Below the pieces are notes generated by a model that saw nothing but the letters and a program-made list of their open reading frames with translations, was not told the origin of the DNA and ran no database searches. 50,141 nt of DNA from Jatrophihabitans sp. (GTDB lineage Bacteria > Actinomycetota > Actinomycetes > Mycobacteriales > Jatrophihabitantaceae), in contig JAICIE010000011.1 in the NCBI GenBank assembly GCA_025924515.1, forward strand, positions 1 through 50,141, given 5' to 3'. Each line of letters begins with the position of its first letter. The first letter of the stretch is position 1. Positions 16,281 to 24,610 of this stretch are shown in pieces. The position numbers and the translations under genes are program-made.

Positions 16281-16372
16281 ACTCGACGGACATCTGGGGC
16301 GTATCCGAGGAAGACGGAGTGGCAGCACGGGCGCTCGAACAGCGCGCCGTCGAGGAGGTGGCGGACCGGTGA
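16277..16372 (+). CDS. 31-residue peptide gene coupled on both sides
   Basis: A tiny frame fills the gap between the methyltransferase and flippase-like genes. Its GTG overlaps the methyltransferase stop (GTGA at 16277-16280) and its TGA is overlapped by the GTG of the next gene (GTGA at 16369-16372), so the junction spacing is exactly that seen at other junctions of the operon. The peptide begins NSTDIWGVSEEDG and ends in an amphipathic helix rich in Ala, Glu and Arg. Most third positions are G or C. It may be a small protein of the pathway or only a translational bridge; its GAGGAGG also serves as the ribosome binding site of the next gene. Confidence 0.5.
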   Translation: MNSTDIWGVSEEDGVAARALEQRAVEEVADR

Positions 16373-17352
16373 GTCGCACGGCGTGGGGTTGCGTGCGCCT
16401 GGGCGGCGCCGTCGCGGTGCTCGGGATCATCCTGTTGCGGCTGGGGACCGGGCCGTTCGTTCGGGGTCTCGAGTCGGTGAGCGGGCGGTCGCTGGCCGCG
16501 GCCTGCGGCATCGCCGTGGTCACGACCGCATGTTGCGCCTGGCGGTGGTGTCTGGTGGCGCGTGGCCTCGGCGTGCCGCTGCGTTTCAGGGCCGCCATCG
16601 CCGCTTATTACCGCTCGCAGTTCCTGAACAGTGCGCTACCCGGCGGTGTCGTCGGCGACATTCACCGCGGAGTGGCCCACGGCCGGGACGCCGGCGACCT
16701 CGGCCGTGGGCTGCGCGCGATGGCGTGGGAACGCACGGCCGGTCAGGCCGTTCAAGTCGTGGTCGCAGTGCTGGTGCTCGCCACCCTGCCTTCCCCGGTC
16801 GCCGCCGCGATGCCTGTTGCGCTCACCTGCGCCGCGGTGTGCGTGTTGGCCATCGTCTTGTCGGTGCGGGCCGCGGCGCGAACCGGGAGCTCACGGTGGG
16901 CGCGGGCGGCCCGGGCCATCCTCGCTGATGTTCGCGGCGGCGTGGCGGCGCCGGAGCAGTGGCCCGGTGTCGTCGGTGCGTCGGTCGTCGTCGTCGCCGG
17001 CCACGCCGCCACCTTCTTCATCGCTGCGCATGCCGCTGGGGTGAGCGCGTCGTTCCCGGCGCTGCTGCCGTTGACGATGCTCGTGCTGCTGGGCGCCACG
17101 CTTCCGACCAACCTCGGCGGCTGGGGGCCGCGCGAAGGCGTCGCCGCCTGGGCCTTCGCGAGCGCGGGCCTCGGCGGCGCGCAAGGCGTTGCGTCCGCGA
17201 CGGCGTACGGCGTGTTGGCGGCGGTTGCGACGCTGCCCGGCGCGATCGTGCTGATTGCTGGTTGGCTCGCTCACCCATCCCGTTCGGCCCCGCACGGTCG
17301 GCGCCCGCAGCAGGAGCCGGCGCAGACGGCTGCCGGGAGCCGCCATGGCTGA
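16369..17352 (+). CDS. Flippase-like membrane protein (LPG synthase TM region / UPF0104 family)
   Basis: A 327-residue protein with about eight transmembrane helices. It has the hallmarks of the UPF0104/lysylphosphatidylglycerol-synthase transmembrane family: YYRSQFLNSALPGGVVGDIHRG near residues 84-105, RAMAWERTAGQ, and PTNLGGWGPREGVAAW near residue 250. There is no aminoacyl transferase domain. Members of the family move lipids or glycolipids across the membrane. Within this operon it could flip or export a lipid-linked product. The GTG overlaps the stop of the 31-residue frame and has a GAGGAGG site upstream. Confidence 0.87.
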   Translation: MSRTAWGCVRLGGAVAVLGIILLRLGTGPFVRGLESVSGRSLAAACGIAVVTTACCAWRWCLVARGLGVPLRFRAAIAAYYRSQFLNSALPGGVVGDIHRGVAHGRDAGDLGRGLRAMAWERTAGQAVQVVVAVLVLATLPSPVAAAMPVALTCAAVCVLAIVLSVRAAARTGSSRWARAARAILADVRGGVAAPEQWPGVVGASVVVVAGHAATFFIAAHAAGVSASFPALLPLTMLVLLGATLPTNLGGWGPREGVAAWAFASAGLGGAQGVASATAYGVLAAVATLPGAIVLIAGWLAHPSRSAPHGRRPQQEPAQTAAGSRHG

Positions 17353-18037
17353 CCGCCCGTACACCTTGCTGAGCTGTGGAATGTCGATCGACGGCTATCT
17401 CGACAGTTCCACGGTCACGCGCCTGCGCCTGTCGAATGACGCCGACTTCGACCGCGTCGACGCCGTGCGCGCTTCCTGCGACGCGATCCTGGTCGGCGCG
17501 CGAACCATCCGGAACGACGATCCCCGGCTACTGGTCCGGTCGCCGCTGCGCCGTAGCGAACGCACGGACCGTGGGCTGGCGCCCTCGCCGGTCAAGGTCA
17601 CCGTCACCGCCAGCGGCAACCTCGATCCAGCGGGCAGCTTCTTCGCCGCAGGAGAGGTCGAGAAGATCGTGTATTGCCCCAACTCCACCGTGGCTGCCGT
17701 GCGCCGGCGACTCGGACGCCTGGCCACCGTCGTAGACGCGGGCCAGCCGGTCGGGATGGCCCGGGTGTGCCAGGACCTCTCCGACCGCGGCGTCGCGCGC
17801 CTCATGGTGGAAGGCGGCAGTTCCATCCTCACTCAGTTCCTCACCGAGGATCTGGCCGACGAGCTGCAGCTGGTGGTGGCGCCGTTTTTCGTCGGAGATT
17901 CCGCGGCGCGCCGGCTGGTCGGTGACGGGATGTTCCCGTGGAACCCTCGTCGCCGTGCGGTCCTCGGCGAGGTGCGCCAGATCGGCGACGTCGTGCTCCT
18001 GCGGTATGCGCTGTCGGCCCGGTTCGGATCGTCCTGA
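17345..18037 (+). CDS. Stand-alone RibD C-terminal-type reductase
   Basis: A 230-residue dihydrofolate-reductase-fold protein corresponding to only the reductase half of RibD. LLSCGMSIDGYLD opens the domain, VGARTIRNDDPRLLVR and LMVEGGSSILTQFL are the signature motifs for NADPH and substrate binding. The deaminase domain of normal bacterial RibD is absent, as in archaeal and fungal pathways where reduction comes first. With the adjacent RibA-like enzyme it could convert the GTP-derived ribosylaminopyrimidine to the ribitylamino form. The ATG overlaps the previous gene by eight bases. A genuine riboflavin role is less likely because ribB, ribH and ribE are not here. Confidence 0.87.
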   Translation: MADRPYTLLSCGMSIDGYLDSSTVTRLRLSNDADFDRVDAVRASCDAILVGARTIRNDDPRLLVRSPLRRSERTDRGLAPSPVKVTVTASGNLDPAGSFFAAGEVEKIVYCPNSTVAAVRRRLGRLATVVDAGQPVGMARVCQDLSDRGVARLMVEGGSSILTQFLTEDLADELQLVVAPFFVGDSAARRLVGDGMFPWNPRRRAVLGEVRQIGDVVLLRYALSARFGSS

Positions 18038-18699
18038 TGTCCATCTCGCCCAGGCCGCCGACGGCCGCCGTCCGGACCGAAGTGATGGTCCCGCTGCGTT
18101 TTCCCGACGGCTACGCGACCGATGCCCGGGTCGTCACCTTCATCGGGCTGGTCGACGGGCGGGAACATCTCGCGGTGGGCCTGGGCGACCGGGTCGAACC
18201 ATCGGGCACGGACACCGCCGTCCCCCTCGTGCGAGTGCACAGCGAATGCCTCACCGGCGACGTGTTCGGCAGCGAGCGCTGCGACTGCGGAGCCCAGCTG
18301 CGTGAAGCTGTAGAGCTCATCGCGGACGCCGGCGGATATCTGTTGTATCTCCGGCAGGAGGGCCGCGGCATCGGCCTTTACGCGAAGATAGACGCGTACG
18401 CGCTGCAGGACACCGGACTGGACACCTACGAGGCGAACCTTGCCCTCGGCCATGCGGCGGACGAGCGCGACTACGCCGTCGCGGCGCAGATGTTGCACGC
18501 CCTGCGGTCCCCGACAGTACGGCTTCTCAGTAACAACCCCGACAAAGCACGGCAGCTGACCCGGTGCCGTGTGACCGTGGTAGAGCGAGTTCCCACTCGC
18601 GTGCACCTGTCCGCTGCCAATGCGCGCTATCTCACTGCGAAAGCGCTCCGAGGCGCGCATACCCTCGACCTGCCCGGTCACAGCACGAGATTCGCCTAG
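18037..18699 (+). CDS. ribA: GTP cyclohydrolase II (RibA-type)
   Basis: A 220-residue GTP cyclohydrolase II without the DHBP synthase domain that is fused to RibA in most actinobacteria. The three zinc cysteines are in SECLTGDVFGSERCDCGAQL, RQEGRGIGLYAKIDAYALQD carries the catalytic Arg/Tyr region, and NNPDKARQL binds the guanine side. It should open GTP to the diamino-ribosylamino-pyrimidinone phosphate with loss of formate and pyrophosphate. The ATG overlaps the reductase stop as TGATG. As the last gene of the operon it supplies the pathway with its first intermediate. Confidence 0.9.
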   Translation: MSISPRPPTAAVRTEVMVPLRFPDGYATDARVVTFIGLVDGREHLAVGLGDRVEPSGTDTAVPLVRVHSECLTGDVFGSERCDCGAQLREAVELIADAGGYLLYLRQEGRGIGLYAKIDAYALQDTGLDTYEANLALGHAADERDYAVAAQMLHALRSPTVRLLSNNPDKARQLTRCRVTVVERVPTRVHLSAANARYLTAKALRGAHTLDLPGHSTRFA

Positions 18700-18720
18700 C
18701 CGGTTCGGTCGGGCACCGGC
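18699..18720. terminator. Weak hairpin between two convergent operons
   Basis: GCCGGT (18699-18704) can pair with ACCGGC (18715-18720) over a 10-base loop, in the 37-base gap between the convergent ends of the ribA-like gene and the CDP-alcohol transferase fusion. There is no T tract on either strand, so function as a two-way terminator is only suggested by position. Confidence 0.25.
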
Positions 18721-18736
18721 TCGGGCCAGCCCTACT

Positions 18737-21079
18737 TCACCGAGACGGCCGCAGCGCGAGCGACGGCGGCGCGGCCGTGCTGAAAGCGTCCAGGAACCGG
18801 TTTCGGAAACTGTCCATCGACCACCGGGGAGCGGCGCGGCTGGGCAACAGCCCCTTCTGCCAATGCCACGGGATGGTCCGAAGCAATGTGCCGGGGTCGT
18901 GCGTTATCAACGACACGGGCACCAGGTGGCTGGCGTCCGCGCCGCTCACGATGGTGGCGGGCTGGTGATCGCCGAGCACGAGCAGGACGAGGTTGTCGTC
19001 CCGCACCTGGGTAACCCAGGAGATAAGGGCCTGCAGCGAGTACTGGATCGACCGTCCGTACAGCGCGCGGACCGTGTTCGGGCTCCGCCAGGCCACGGCC
19101 GGGGTGAGCCCCTGCGCGGGCATGGGGTCGAAGATGGAGCCGTCGCCGAGCGAGTTCCTGGGCACCATTCTCGGCAGCGGGGTCCACGGCGTGTGTGAGG
19201 AAACCAGGTCGATCTCCGCCATCACGGGAGAATGCCCGGGTGCGAGTTCGAGGCGTTGGAACGCGGCCAGCGTGTATTGGTCCGGCACCTTCGCCCAGCT
19301 GAACGTCGGGCCGCGGTACCCCACGTCGTTGGTGCCGTACAACTTGTCGTAGTGGTAGAACGACTTGCCGTCCGGCCACGGCCGCCAGTCGGCCGGATTG
19401 TCGCTGACGGTCCGCCAACCCGCCTTGCGGAATGCGTCGCTGAGGGTGAATCGGTCGCTGTTCATGAGCTGGTTGAAGCGCTGCTGACTCGCGACCCACA
19501 GGCCCGACTGCAGAGTGGAATGGGCGAGCCAACTCAGGCCGCCGAACGTCGGGGAGTTCAGATACGCGCTCCGCGCCGAGAAGCCGGCGTCAGCGAGCGC
19601 GGTCGTCCCGCTGCGTAAGACGGCGTCGACGCCGGGCGAGAAGCTGGTGCCGTGCACCGCGGTCTCGCCGTAACTCTCGACGAACGCCACGATGACGTCC
19701 TTGCCGCGCAGCCCGGTCAACAGGTCAGACGCGGCAAGGTCGCGGTACGGGTCGGCGCCGTGGATCGCCGCCTCGAAGCTGCGCTGGTCGTGTAAAGCTG
19801 CGCTTGCGTCACGGACCTGTGCGACGGCCAACCCCGCGGTGCTGACCGACGCTATCGGGGTTCCCGGCATCAGCTGCAGCGACAGCGCCGAGCACGCCAC
19901 CCAGATCCCCCCGAGGACGGTCGCCCCGCACGCGGAACCCCGCCGGTGACGTGCGGTCACGGCGCTGAGGTGCGCCGCCGACGCGGCGACGAGGGCGACG
20001 ACCAGTGCAAGCGCAAGGCCGACCACCAACAGTGCGGCATCGGTCGCAGCCGCGCCGATCGAGTCGCGAACCACTCCGATCGCGGGCGCGAGGTTGCCCC
20101 AGTCGAGCACCGGGTCGAACGGCCGGCCGAGTTCTTCGTAGAAACCCATGTCGAGGATCTTGATGATGGTGATCAGCCCGAATGCTGCGCCCGCCACGAC
20201 CGCGACGATGCGTCGCGGGCGGCGCGGCACCACGAGCCCCATCGCCACAAGGGCCAGGGCCTCAACCGGAATGCGGGCGAACGCGGCCGGTTCGAGCCGA
20301 TCGAGGCGGTCGGGAGCGACTAGAACAAGCCAAACGACGATGGCCGCGAGCACCGCGGTGCTCCGCCGCAGTGCGCGCCGCGCCCGCGGGCCGGCGCCGC
20401 GGCGGTACAACCACACGACGGAATGGCCGAACGATTCGGCCAGCAGCAGCATCGCGATACCTACCGCCAGCATGCCTATCCGGCGGGGCAACACCCCGGA
20501 TAGGGCGATGATGAGGACGATGCCTTGAACGGCTGCCACCACCTTGCCCCAATACCGCGGCGGTAGCGGGTCAGCGAGCCACCGGACCGCCCATCCGGCG
20601 GCGAGAAAGGCGTAACGCGCGGCGCCGATGGCCAGCACCCACAGGCCGTAGTGGCGGGAGACCCCCACGCTGAGCACCAGGATCAGGAAGGCGTCGACCT
20701 CCCCGTCGAAGCGAGCACCCACCGCGGTCACGCTGCCGGTCCGCCGCGCGACCGGTCCGTCCACGGCGTCGAGGGCGAGCGCGACGGCGGTCAGCACAAC
20801 CACCGCGGCGACCTGCACGGGACGGACGAAGGAGTCCGCGACAAGCCCCGCGACCCCGGCGGCCAGGACCGCGCGGACCAGCGTGACCCAGTCCGCCGGA
20901 AGGATCTCCGGCCTTTCGCTGCGGACTCGGGCGGTGGCCAGCAGTCCCGTGACCGCCCACCCGGCGGTGAGCCCGACGAGCCAGCCCGCCATGCCGAGGC
21001 CGACCGTCAAGGAGAGCACGCTGACCAGGACGGAGGTGATGACGGCGCCGAAGACAATCCCCAGTCGAATCGTGCGCAC
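18737..21079 (-). CDS. CDP-alcohol phosphotransferase fused to a sulfatase/LTA-synthase-like domain
   Basis: A 780-residue two-domain membrane protein. The N-terminal 220 residues hold the complete CDP-alcohol phosphotransferase signature, with Asp104, Asp107, Gly108, Ala111, Arg112, Gly121, Asp125 and Asp129 in canonical spacing. Further membrane helices follow to about residue 430. The C-terminal 350 residues are an alkaline-phosphatase/sulfatase fold: VIVAFVESYGE (metal), SWLAHSTLQSG (probable Thr nucleophile) and LVLGDHQP (Asp-His metal ligands), as in lipoteichoic acid synthases. It could make a phospho-linked lipid and then transfer or remove a head group. The GTG at 21079 has GGAGG close upstream; a GTG at 21202 overlapping the previous stop is possible, but the extra codons lack GC bias. 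Confidence 0.87.
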   Translation of the reverse strand: MRTIRLGIVFGAVITSVLVSVLSLTVGLGMAGWLVGLTAGWAVTGLLATARVRSERPEILPADWVTLVRAVLAAGVAGLVADSFVRPVQVAAVVVLTAVALALDAVDGPVARRTGSVTAVGARFDGEVDAFLILVLSVGVSRHYGLWVLAIGAARYAFLAAGWAVRWLADPLPPRYWGKVVAAVQGIVLIIALSGVLPRRIGMLAVGIAMLLLAESFGHSVVWLYRRGAGPRARRALRRSTAVLAAIVVWLVLVAPDRLDRLEPAAFARIPVEALALVAMGLVVPRRPRRIVAVVAGAAFGLITIIKILDMGFYEELGRPFDPVLDWGNLAPAIGVVRDSIGAAATDAALLVVGLALALVVALVAASAAHLSAVTARHRRGSACGATVLGGIWVACSALSLQLMPGTPIASVSTAGLAVAQVRDASAALHDQRSFEAAIHGADPYRDLAASDLLTGLRGKDVIVAFVESYGETAVHGTSFSPGVDAVLRSGTTALADAGFSARSAYLNSPTFGGLSWLAHSTLQSGLWVASQQRFNQLMNSDRFTLSDAFRKAGWRTVSDNPADWRPWPDGKSFYHYDKLYGTNDVGYRGPTFSWAKVPDQYTLAAFQRLELAPGHSPVMAEIDLVSSHTPWTPLPRMVPRNSLGDGSIFDPMPAQGLTPAVAWRSPNTVRALYGRSIQYSLQALISWVTQVRDDNLVLLVLGDHQPATIVSGADASHLVPVSLITHDPGTLLRTIPWHWQKGLLPSRAAPRWSMDSFRNRFLDAFSTAAPPSLALRPSR

Positions 21080-21198
21080 CGTGCCTCCGTCGAGTCGTCC
21101 CGTCCTCATCCTGGGGTTACGAGTTTCCGGTACAAGTGGTTCACCTGCGCGCTCGACCTGCCGGGGCAAATAGCCGGGCCGTGGTCGCGCTCGGGATG

Positions 21199-21978
21199 TC
21201 ACCGTTTCTCCGCGACGAACGCGAACTTTCGAACCCGCCCACTACCGAGCCAGTCGCTCCAGAGTTCGTGAGCCCTGATCAGCTCCGCCAGCGGCTGCGT
21301 GCCGATCTGTTGGGCTATCGCAGCCGAGTTCGCCCGAAAGCAGGCCAGCAGCGAGCTCGCGGCCCACCGATGCGCTGCGCTGCACTGCTGTTTCCAACGC
21401 ACGACAAGCCCGACCTCGCCCAGCGCAGCCGTCAGCTGCGTCAATTCGATGGGCCAGACGGTATGGGCGTTCGGCATCTCGCCACGTTCCGCCCGAGTCA
21501 AGGGGCGACCCTCCTCGACGGTGAAGGCGAACCGACCACCCGGTTGCAGCACCCCAGCTACGTCGCCGATCAAGGCTGGCTTGTCCGGGAAGGCCAGCAT
21601 CGTCTCCAGAAGGATCACGACCTCGAACGGGCCGTCAGGCAGCGGCGGGAGCTGCATCTGCTCGAACCGGCAGGGCAGGCGACCGGCCAGCGTACGTGCG
21701 ACCGCGAGGGCGCTGGCCGACGAATCCACCCCCACATAGCGGCAGCCGAACTCCGCCGCGATCAGTCGACCGGGACCTGCTACGCCGCAACACAGGTCCA
21801 GCACTGAGACGCCGCGGCCGATGCCGGCGCGACGCGCCAGCTCTCTGATTTCACCCGCGCGCATGAAGCTCTCCTGACCGACGTACTCGCCGGGTGGGTA
21901 GGCGGCAGCGCTGGCCCGCTGCAGCGCCGCGGCGGACGCGACAGGTTCGACTTGGCTGGTCATTTGATCGCGCAGCAT
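21199..21978 (-). CDS. Class I SAM-dependent methyltransferase
   Basis: A 259-residue methyltransferase. Motif I VLDLCCGVAGPGRLIA is near residue 60, followed by YVGVDSSASAL, VILLETMLAFPDK and LQPGGRFAFTVEEG (post-motif strands). The YPPGEYVGQESFMRAGEI segment before motif I caps the active site as in small-molecule or sterol-type methyltransferases. The start is the ATG at 21978; an ATG five codons later is an alternative. It lies upstream of the CDP-alcohol transferase fusion on the same strand and probably shares its transcript. A role in the facing pterin-like locus is possible but not shown. Confidence 0.83.
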   Translation of the reverse strand: MLRDQMTSQVEPVASAAALQRASAAAYPPGEYVGQESFMRAGEIRELARRAGIGRGVSVLDLCCGVAGPGRLIAAEFGCRYVGVDSSASALAVARTLAGRLPCRFEQMQLPPLPDGPFEVVILLETMLAFPDKPALIGDVAGVLQPGGRFAFTVEEGRPLTRAERGEMPNAHTVWPIELTQLTAALGEVGLVVRWKQQCSAAHRWAASSLLACFRANSAAIAQQIGTQPLAELIRAHELWSDWLGSGRVRKFAFVAEKR

Positions 21979-22945
21979 CCTCTCGGCGGGGCCGATCGGC
22001 CGTTTGCGGCGGCGCGCTCGGGCGGTGGCCGCGTACCCGGTTATTACGGCGGCCGGGGCACGGGCCGCTCCCGCGCATGCAGCTCAGTTCCGACCTGTGC
22101 TCGTTAATACGGTGCGTTGACGCGGTCGGCTCACCCCGAACCCGAGGACGCGTGATGACTGGCGATTCGTACGACCGGACGCCTTCTCGGCCGCCTCGGG
22201 AATCCGTGCGCGGTCGCCGTCGGACGACGGGTCACCGCGGGGGCGAGGGGTCCGTCGACTCGAACATTGCGAGCCCGGTGAACCAGAATCCAGGCGTCAG
22301 CGTGGAACGGACATGCGTGCAAGCGCCAGTGATGCCTGCCAAGGCGTCGGCCGGGTGATGTCCATTCCGCGCCGTCCGCGTCCACCGCGTCGCCTTCATC
22401 CGAATCGCCCGGCCGATGCTCCGGCTCAATCGCCGGGCGGAACGGATCCCGGGGGTGGTCGTCCTAGCTGTTCTGCGACATTCGCTGTCGGACGTTGGCA
22501 GCCGCAACGTAGCGTTCCATGGGTTTCGCGTCCTTGGGCATGTCAGCACCCTACGGTCCGATCGTTCTCAAGCAGGTCGGGTCAGAACCGCCGCGTCGCC
22601 AGGTGGCCGAGCCCTCGACTGGGGGCCCTCGGGTCGTCTGTCCCGAGACAGTTCGCTCCGGCGCGGTGGCCGGGGCCTCAGCCCGCTAGAACCCCGGCAG
22701 GATATGACGGGCGCCGTCTTGTTGAGGCTTTGAACAGCTGTGAGCGCCTTATCACCAGCACGCAGGAGCTCGAACCGCCGTTGTGATGCAGCTGACCGGC
22801 GGCGAGGAACGCCCGCGCAGATGCGGTTGACCACACCCTTATCCGAGCGTGGCGCGACCCTACGTCCGTCGACATACGCACGGGCCCGGCGCCGACGGCA
22901 GCGCTGGAGACCTCATCGTGTCCGATAGCCGCGCAGGAGGGGCAC
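21979..22945. other. Long intergenic stretch, no supported gene
   Basis: Almost 1 kb between a minus-strand methyltransferase and a plus-strand DUF1684 gene, so both promoters should lie here. Open frames on both strands are short, arginine-rich and without ribosome binding sites. No tRNA, repeat array or mobile element end was recognised. The only clear element is the AGGAGG ribosome binding site of the next gene at its right edge. Confidence 0.5.
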
Positions 22946-23593
22946 ATGCCGGTGTCAAGCCGCGACATCGCGGGCACGCCCGGTGGGCCATCCTGGCACG
23001 CCGACCCGCTGGGCGTGGTGAGCTGGCGGCGCGCGGTCGGGGACCTGTACGCAATGGTGCGACGCGAGGCCGATCCCGCGTACGCGCACGAGGTGTGGCG
23101 GCACGGTCGTGACAGGTTGTTCCTGCGGCATCCGCACAGTCCTCTCGGAGCCACGGATCCGCTGCGTGAAACCGGGCTGCCCTACTTCCCGTACGATCCC
23201 GACTTGCGCTTCGAAGTTCCCCTGGTTCGAGCCGCAAGGCCTCGGACTCTGCCGGTCGAAACGTCGGACGGGGGCCTGTCCCTGGAGCTGGTCGGACGCG
23301 TCTCGATACCCGACCTCGGCGTCAACTTGGGGATCTGGTGGCTCGCGCAGTACGGCGGCGGGGTGTTCGCGCCGGTGCGCGACCAGACGGCCGGCACCGA
23401 GACTTACGGTGCCGGACGGTATTTGCTCGACACCGTCAAGGGCGCCGACCTGGGCATGCGCAACGGACTGCTGGTGGTCGATTTCAACTTTCTCTACCAC
23501 CCGTCATGTAGGTACAGCAGCGACTGGGCCTGCCCGCTCGCCCCGGACGAAAACAGCATTCGCGTCGCGATCCGGGCAGGGGAGCGACTGTGA
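22946..23593 (+). CDS. DUF1684 domain protein
   Basis: A 215-residue protein that matches the DUF1684 family along its length. LFLRHPHSPL near residue 57 and LPYFPYDPDLRFE near residue 78 start the conserved part; GIWWLAQYGGGVFAPVRDQTAGTETYGAGRYLLDT, read in pieces, is the core; and VVDFNFLYHPSC with CPLAPDENSIRVAIRAGE ends it. These proteins are cytoplasmic and of unknown function. A strong AGGAGG ribosome binding site supports the ATG at 22946. Upstream and downstream neighbours are unrelated, so it is probably monocistronic. Confidence 0.88.
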   Translation: MPVSSRDIAGTPGGPSWHADPLGVVSWRRAVGDLYAMVRREADPAYAHEVWRHGRDRLFLRHPHSPLGATDPLRETGLPYFPYDPDLRFEVPLVRAARPRTLPVETSDGGLSLELVGRVSIPDLGVNLGIWWLAQYGGGVFAPVRDQTAGTETYGAGRYLLDTVKGADLGMRNGLLVVDFNFLYHPSCRYSSDWACPLAPDENSIRVAIRAGERL

Positions 23594-23610
23594 GCCGGCC
23601 TCGGCCGGCT
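23593..23610 (+). terminator. GC-rich hairpin at the stop of the DUF1684 gene
   Basis: AGCCGGCC (23593-23600) and GGCCGGCT (23603-23610) form a perfect stem starting at the last base of the TGA stop codon. No T tract follows, which is common for actinobacterial terminators. Position directly at the gene end supports the call. Confidence 0.45.
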
Positions 23611-23728
23611 GTGGCAGACTGTGCGGCTCGGTCCCGGCGAGTGCTTCCCGGTAGCGGCCGAGCGGTCTCGACTCGAACCCGGTGCTCGGTTCGGGGAGCC
23701 CGCGCGGTACTCATAAGTTGGGATTGCG

Positions 23729-24610
23729 GTGGCTATTAGCTCCGTCGGCCTGCCGCGGAAGGCTTTGACTGCGGCATGGTGCTTGGCATGGATGATCACT
23801 GCCTGCAGCGGACCCGCAGAGGTGAATGGCAGGAGCGGTGTTGCAATCGGCGTATCCGGGCAAAGCTGGCGGGTCCTTCAGTTCAACCTGTGCGACAGCG
23901 GGATCGCGTCCTGTTACTCCGGCCGATCGGTCAGCGCGGCCGCGGCGGTCATCCGCAAGTGGCGACCGGACATCGTTACATTGAACGAAGTCTGCCGTCA
24001 TGACGTGTCGGAGCTCGGCCGAGCACTTTCACAGGTTCACCGCGGCATGCTGCTGGCCTCAGCGTTCGAGGCCGCGGTGAACCGACGCAATGACGGTCCG
24101 TTCCGCTGCCGAAATGGACAACCATATGGACTCGGCGTGCTTGCCGTGAGGAATTCATCGAGTTCCGGGCAACGCAAGTACGGCGGGCGCTACCCGGTGC
24201 AGGACCTCGCGGACCCGGAGGAGCGGGTCTGGCTCTGCATAACCGCTGACGGCCTGGATGCATGCACGACCCACACGGCAAGCACCAGCGCCGCAGTCGC
24301 GTTGGCTCAGTGCCGGTACCTGACGCAGACGGTCCTCCCCAGGCTGCGGAGCCGTAATGGCGAAGTGCCCGTCGTCCTCGGCGCTGACTTCAACCTGCCA
24401 GCGGGTCGTTCCGCTGGCATCCAACCCTGCCTCGAGGACCGTTACGGCCATGCCGATGACGGGGCCCGTCAAGATGTCGTGACAAGCACGGGGCTCACCG
24501 TCGCGAGCCGCGCCGTTATTGCTATGCACGGCACGACCGATCATCCCGCACTGTTCGCTGAGCTGACCCGCGCGCGGACCGCGGTTCACACGCACGTGGG
24601 GTCGACCTGA
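23729..24610 (+). CDS. Endonuclease/exonuclease/phosphatase-family lipoprotein
   Basis: A 293-residue protein. A signal with lipobox-like ITACSG at about residues 23-28 anchors it outside the cell. The EEP fold motifs follow in order: WRVLQFNLCDSG near residue 47, DIVTLNEVC (catalytic Glu) near residue 80, a THTAS segment, VVLGADFNLPAGR (Asp and Asn of the active site) and the final DHPALFAEL with the catalytic His. Additional cysteines suggest disulfides. It may act on extracellular nucleic acid or on phosphate esters or sphingolipids. GTG at 23729 is the start that keeps the whole signal; it has only a weak ribosome binding site. Confidence 0.85.
   Translation: MAISSVGLPRKALTAAWCLAWMITACSGPAEVNGRSGVAIGVSGQSWRVLQFNLCDSGIASCYSGRSVSAAAAVIRKWRPDIVTLNEVCRHDVSELGRALSQVHRGMLLASAFEAAVNRRNDGPFRCRNGQPYGLGVLAVRNSSSSGQRKYGGRYPVQDLADPEERVWLCITADGLDACTTHTASTSAAVALAQCRYLTQTVLPRLRSRNGEVPVVLGADFNLPAGRSAGIQPCLEDRYGHADDGARQDVVTSTGLTVASRAVIAMHGTTDHPALFAELTRARTAVHTHVGST

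Noticed and set aside
22590-22680. tRNA-like stretch beginning GCCAGGTGGCCGAG
   Set aside because: It resembles a Leu/Ser tRNA D-arm, but the T-arm does not pair and there is no usable anticodon stem.
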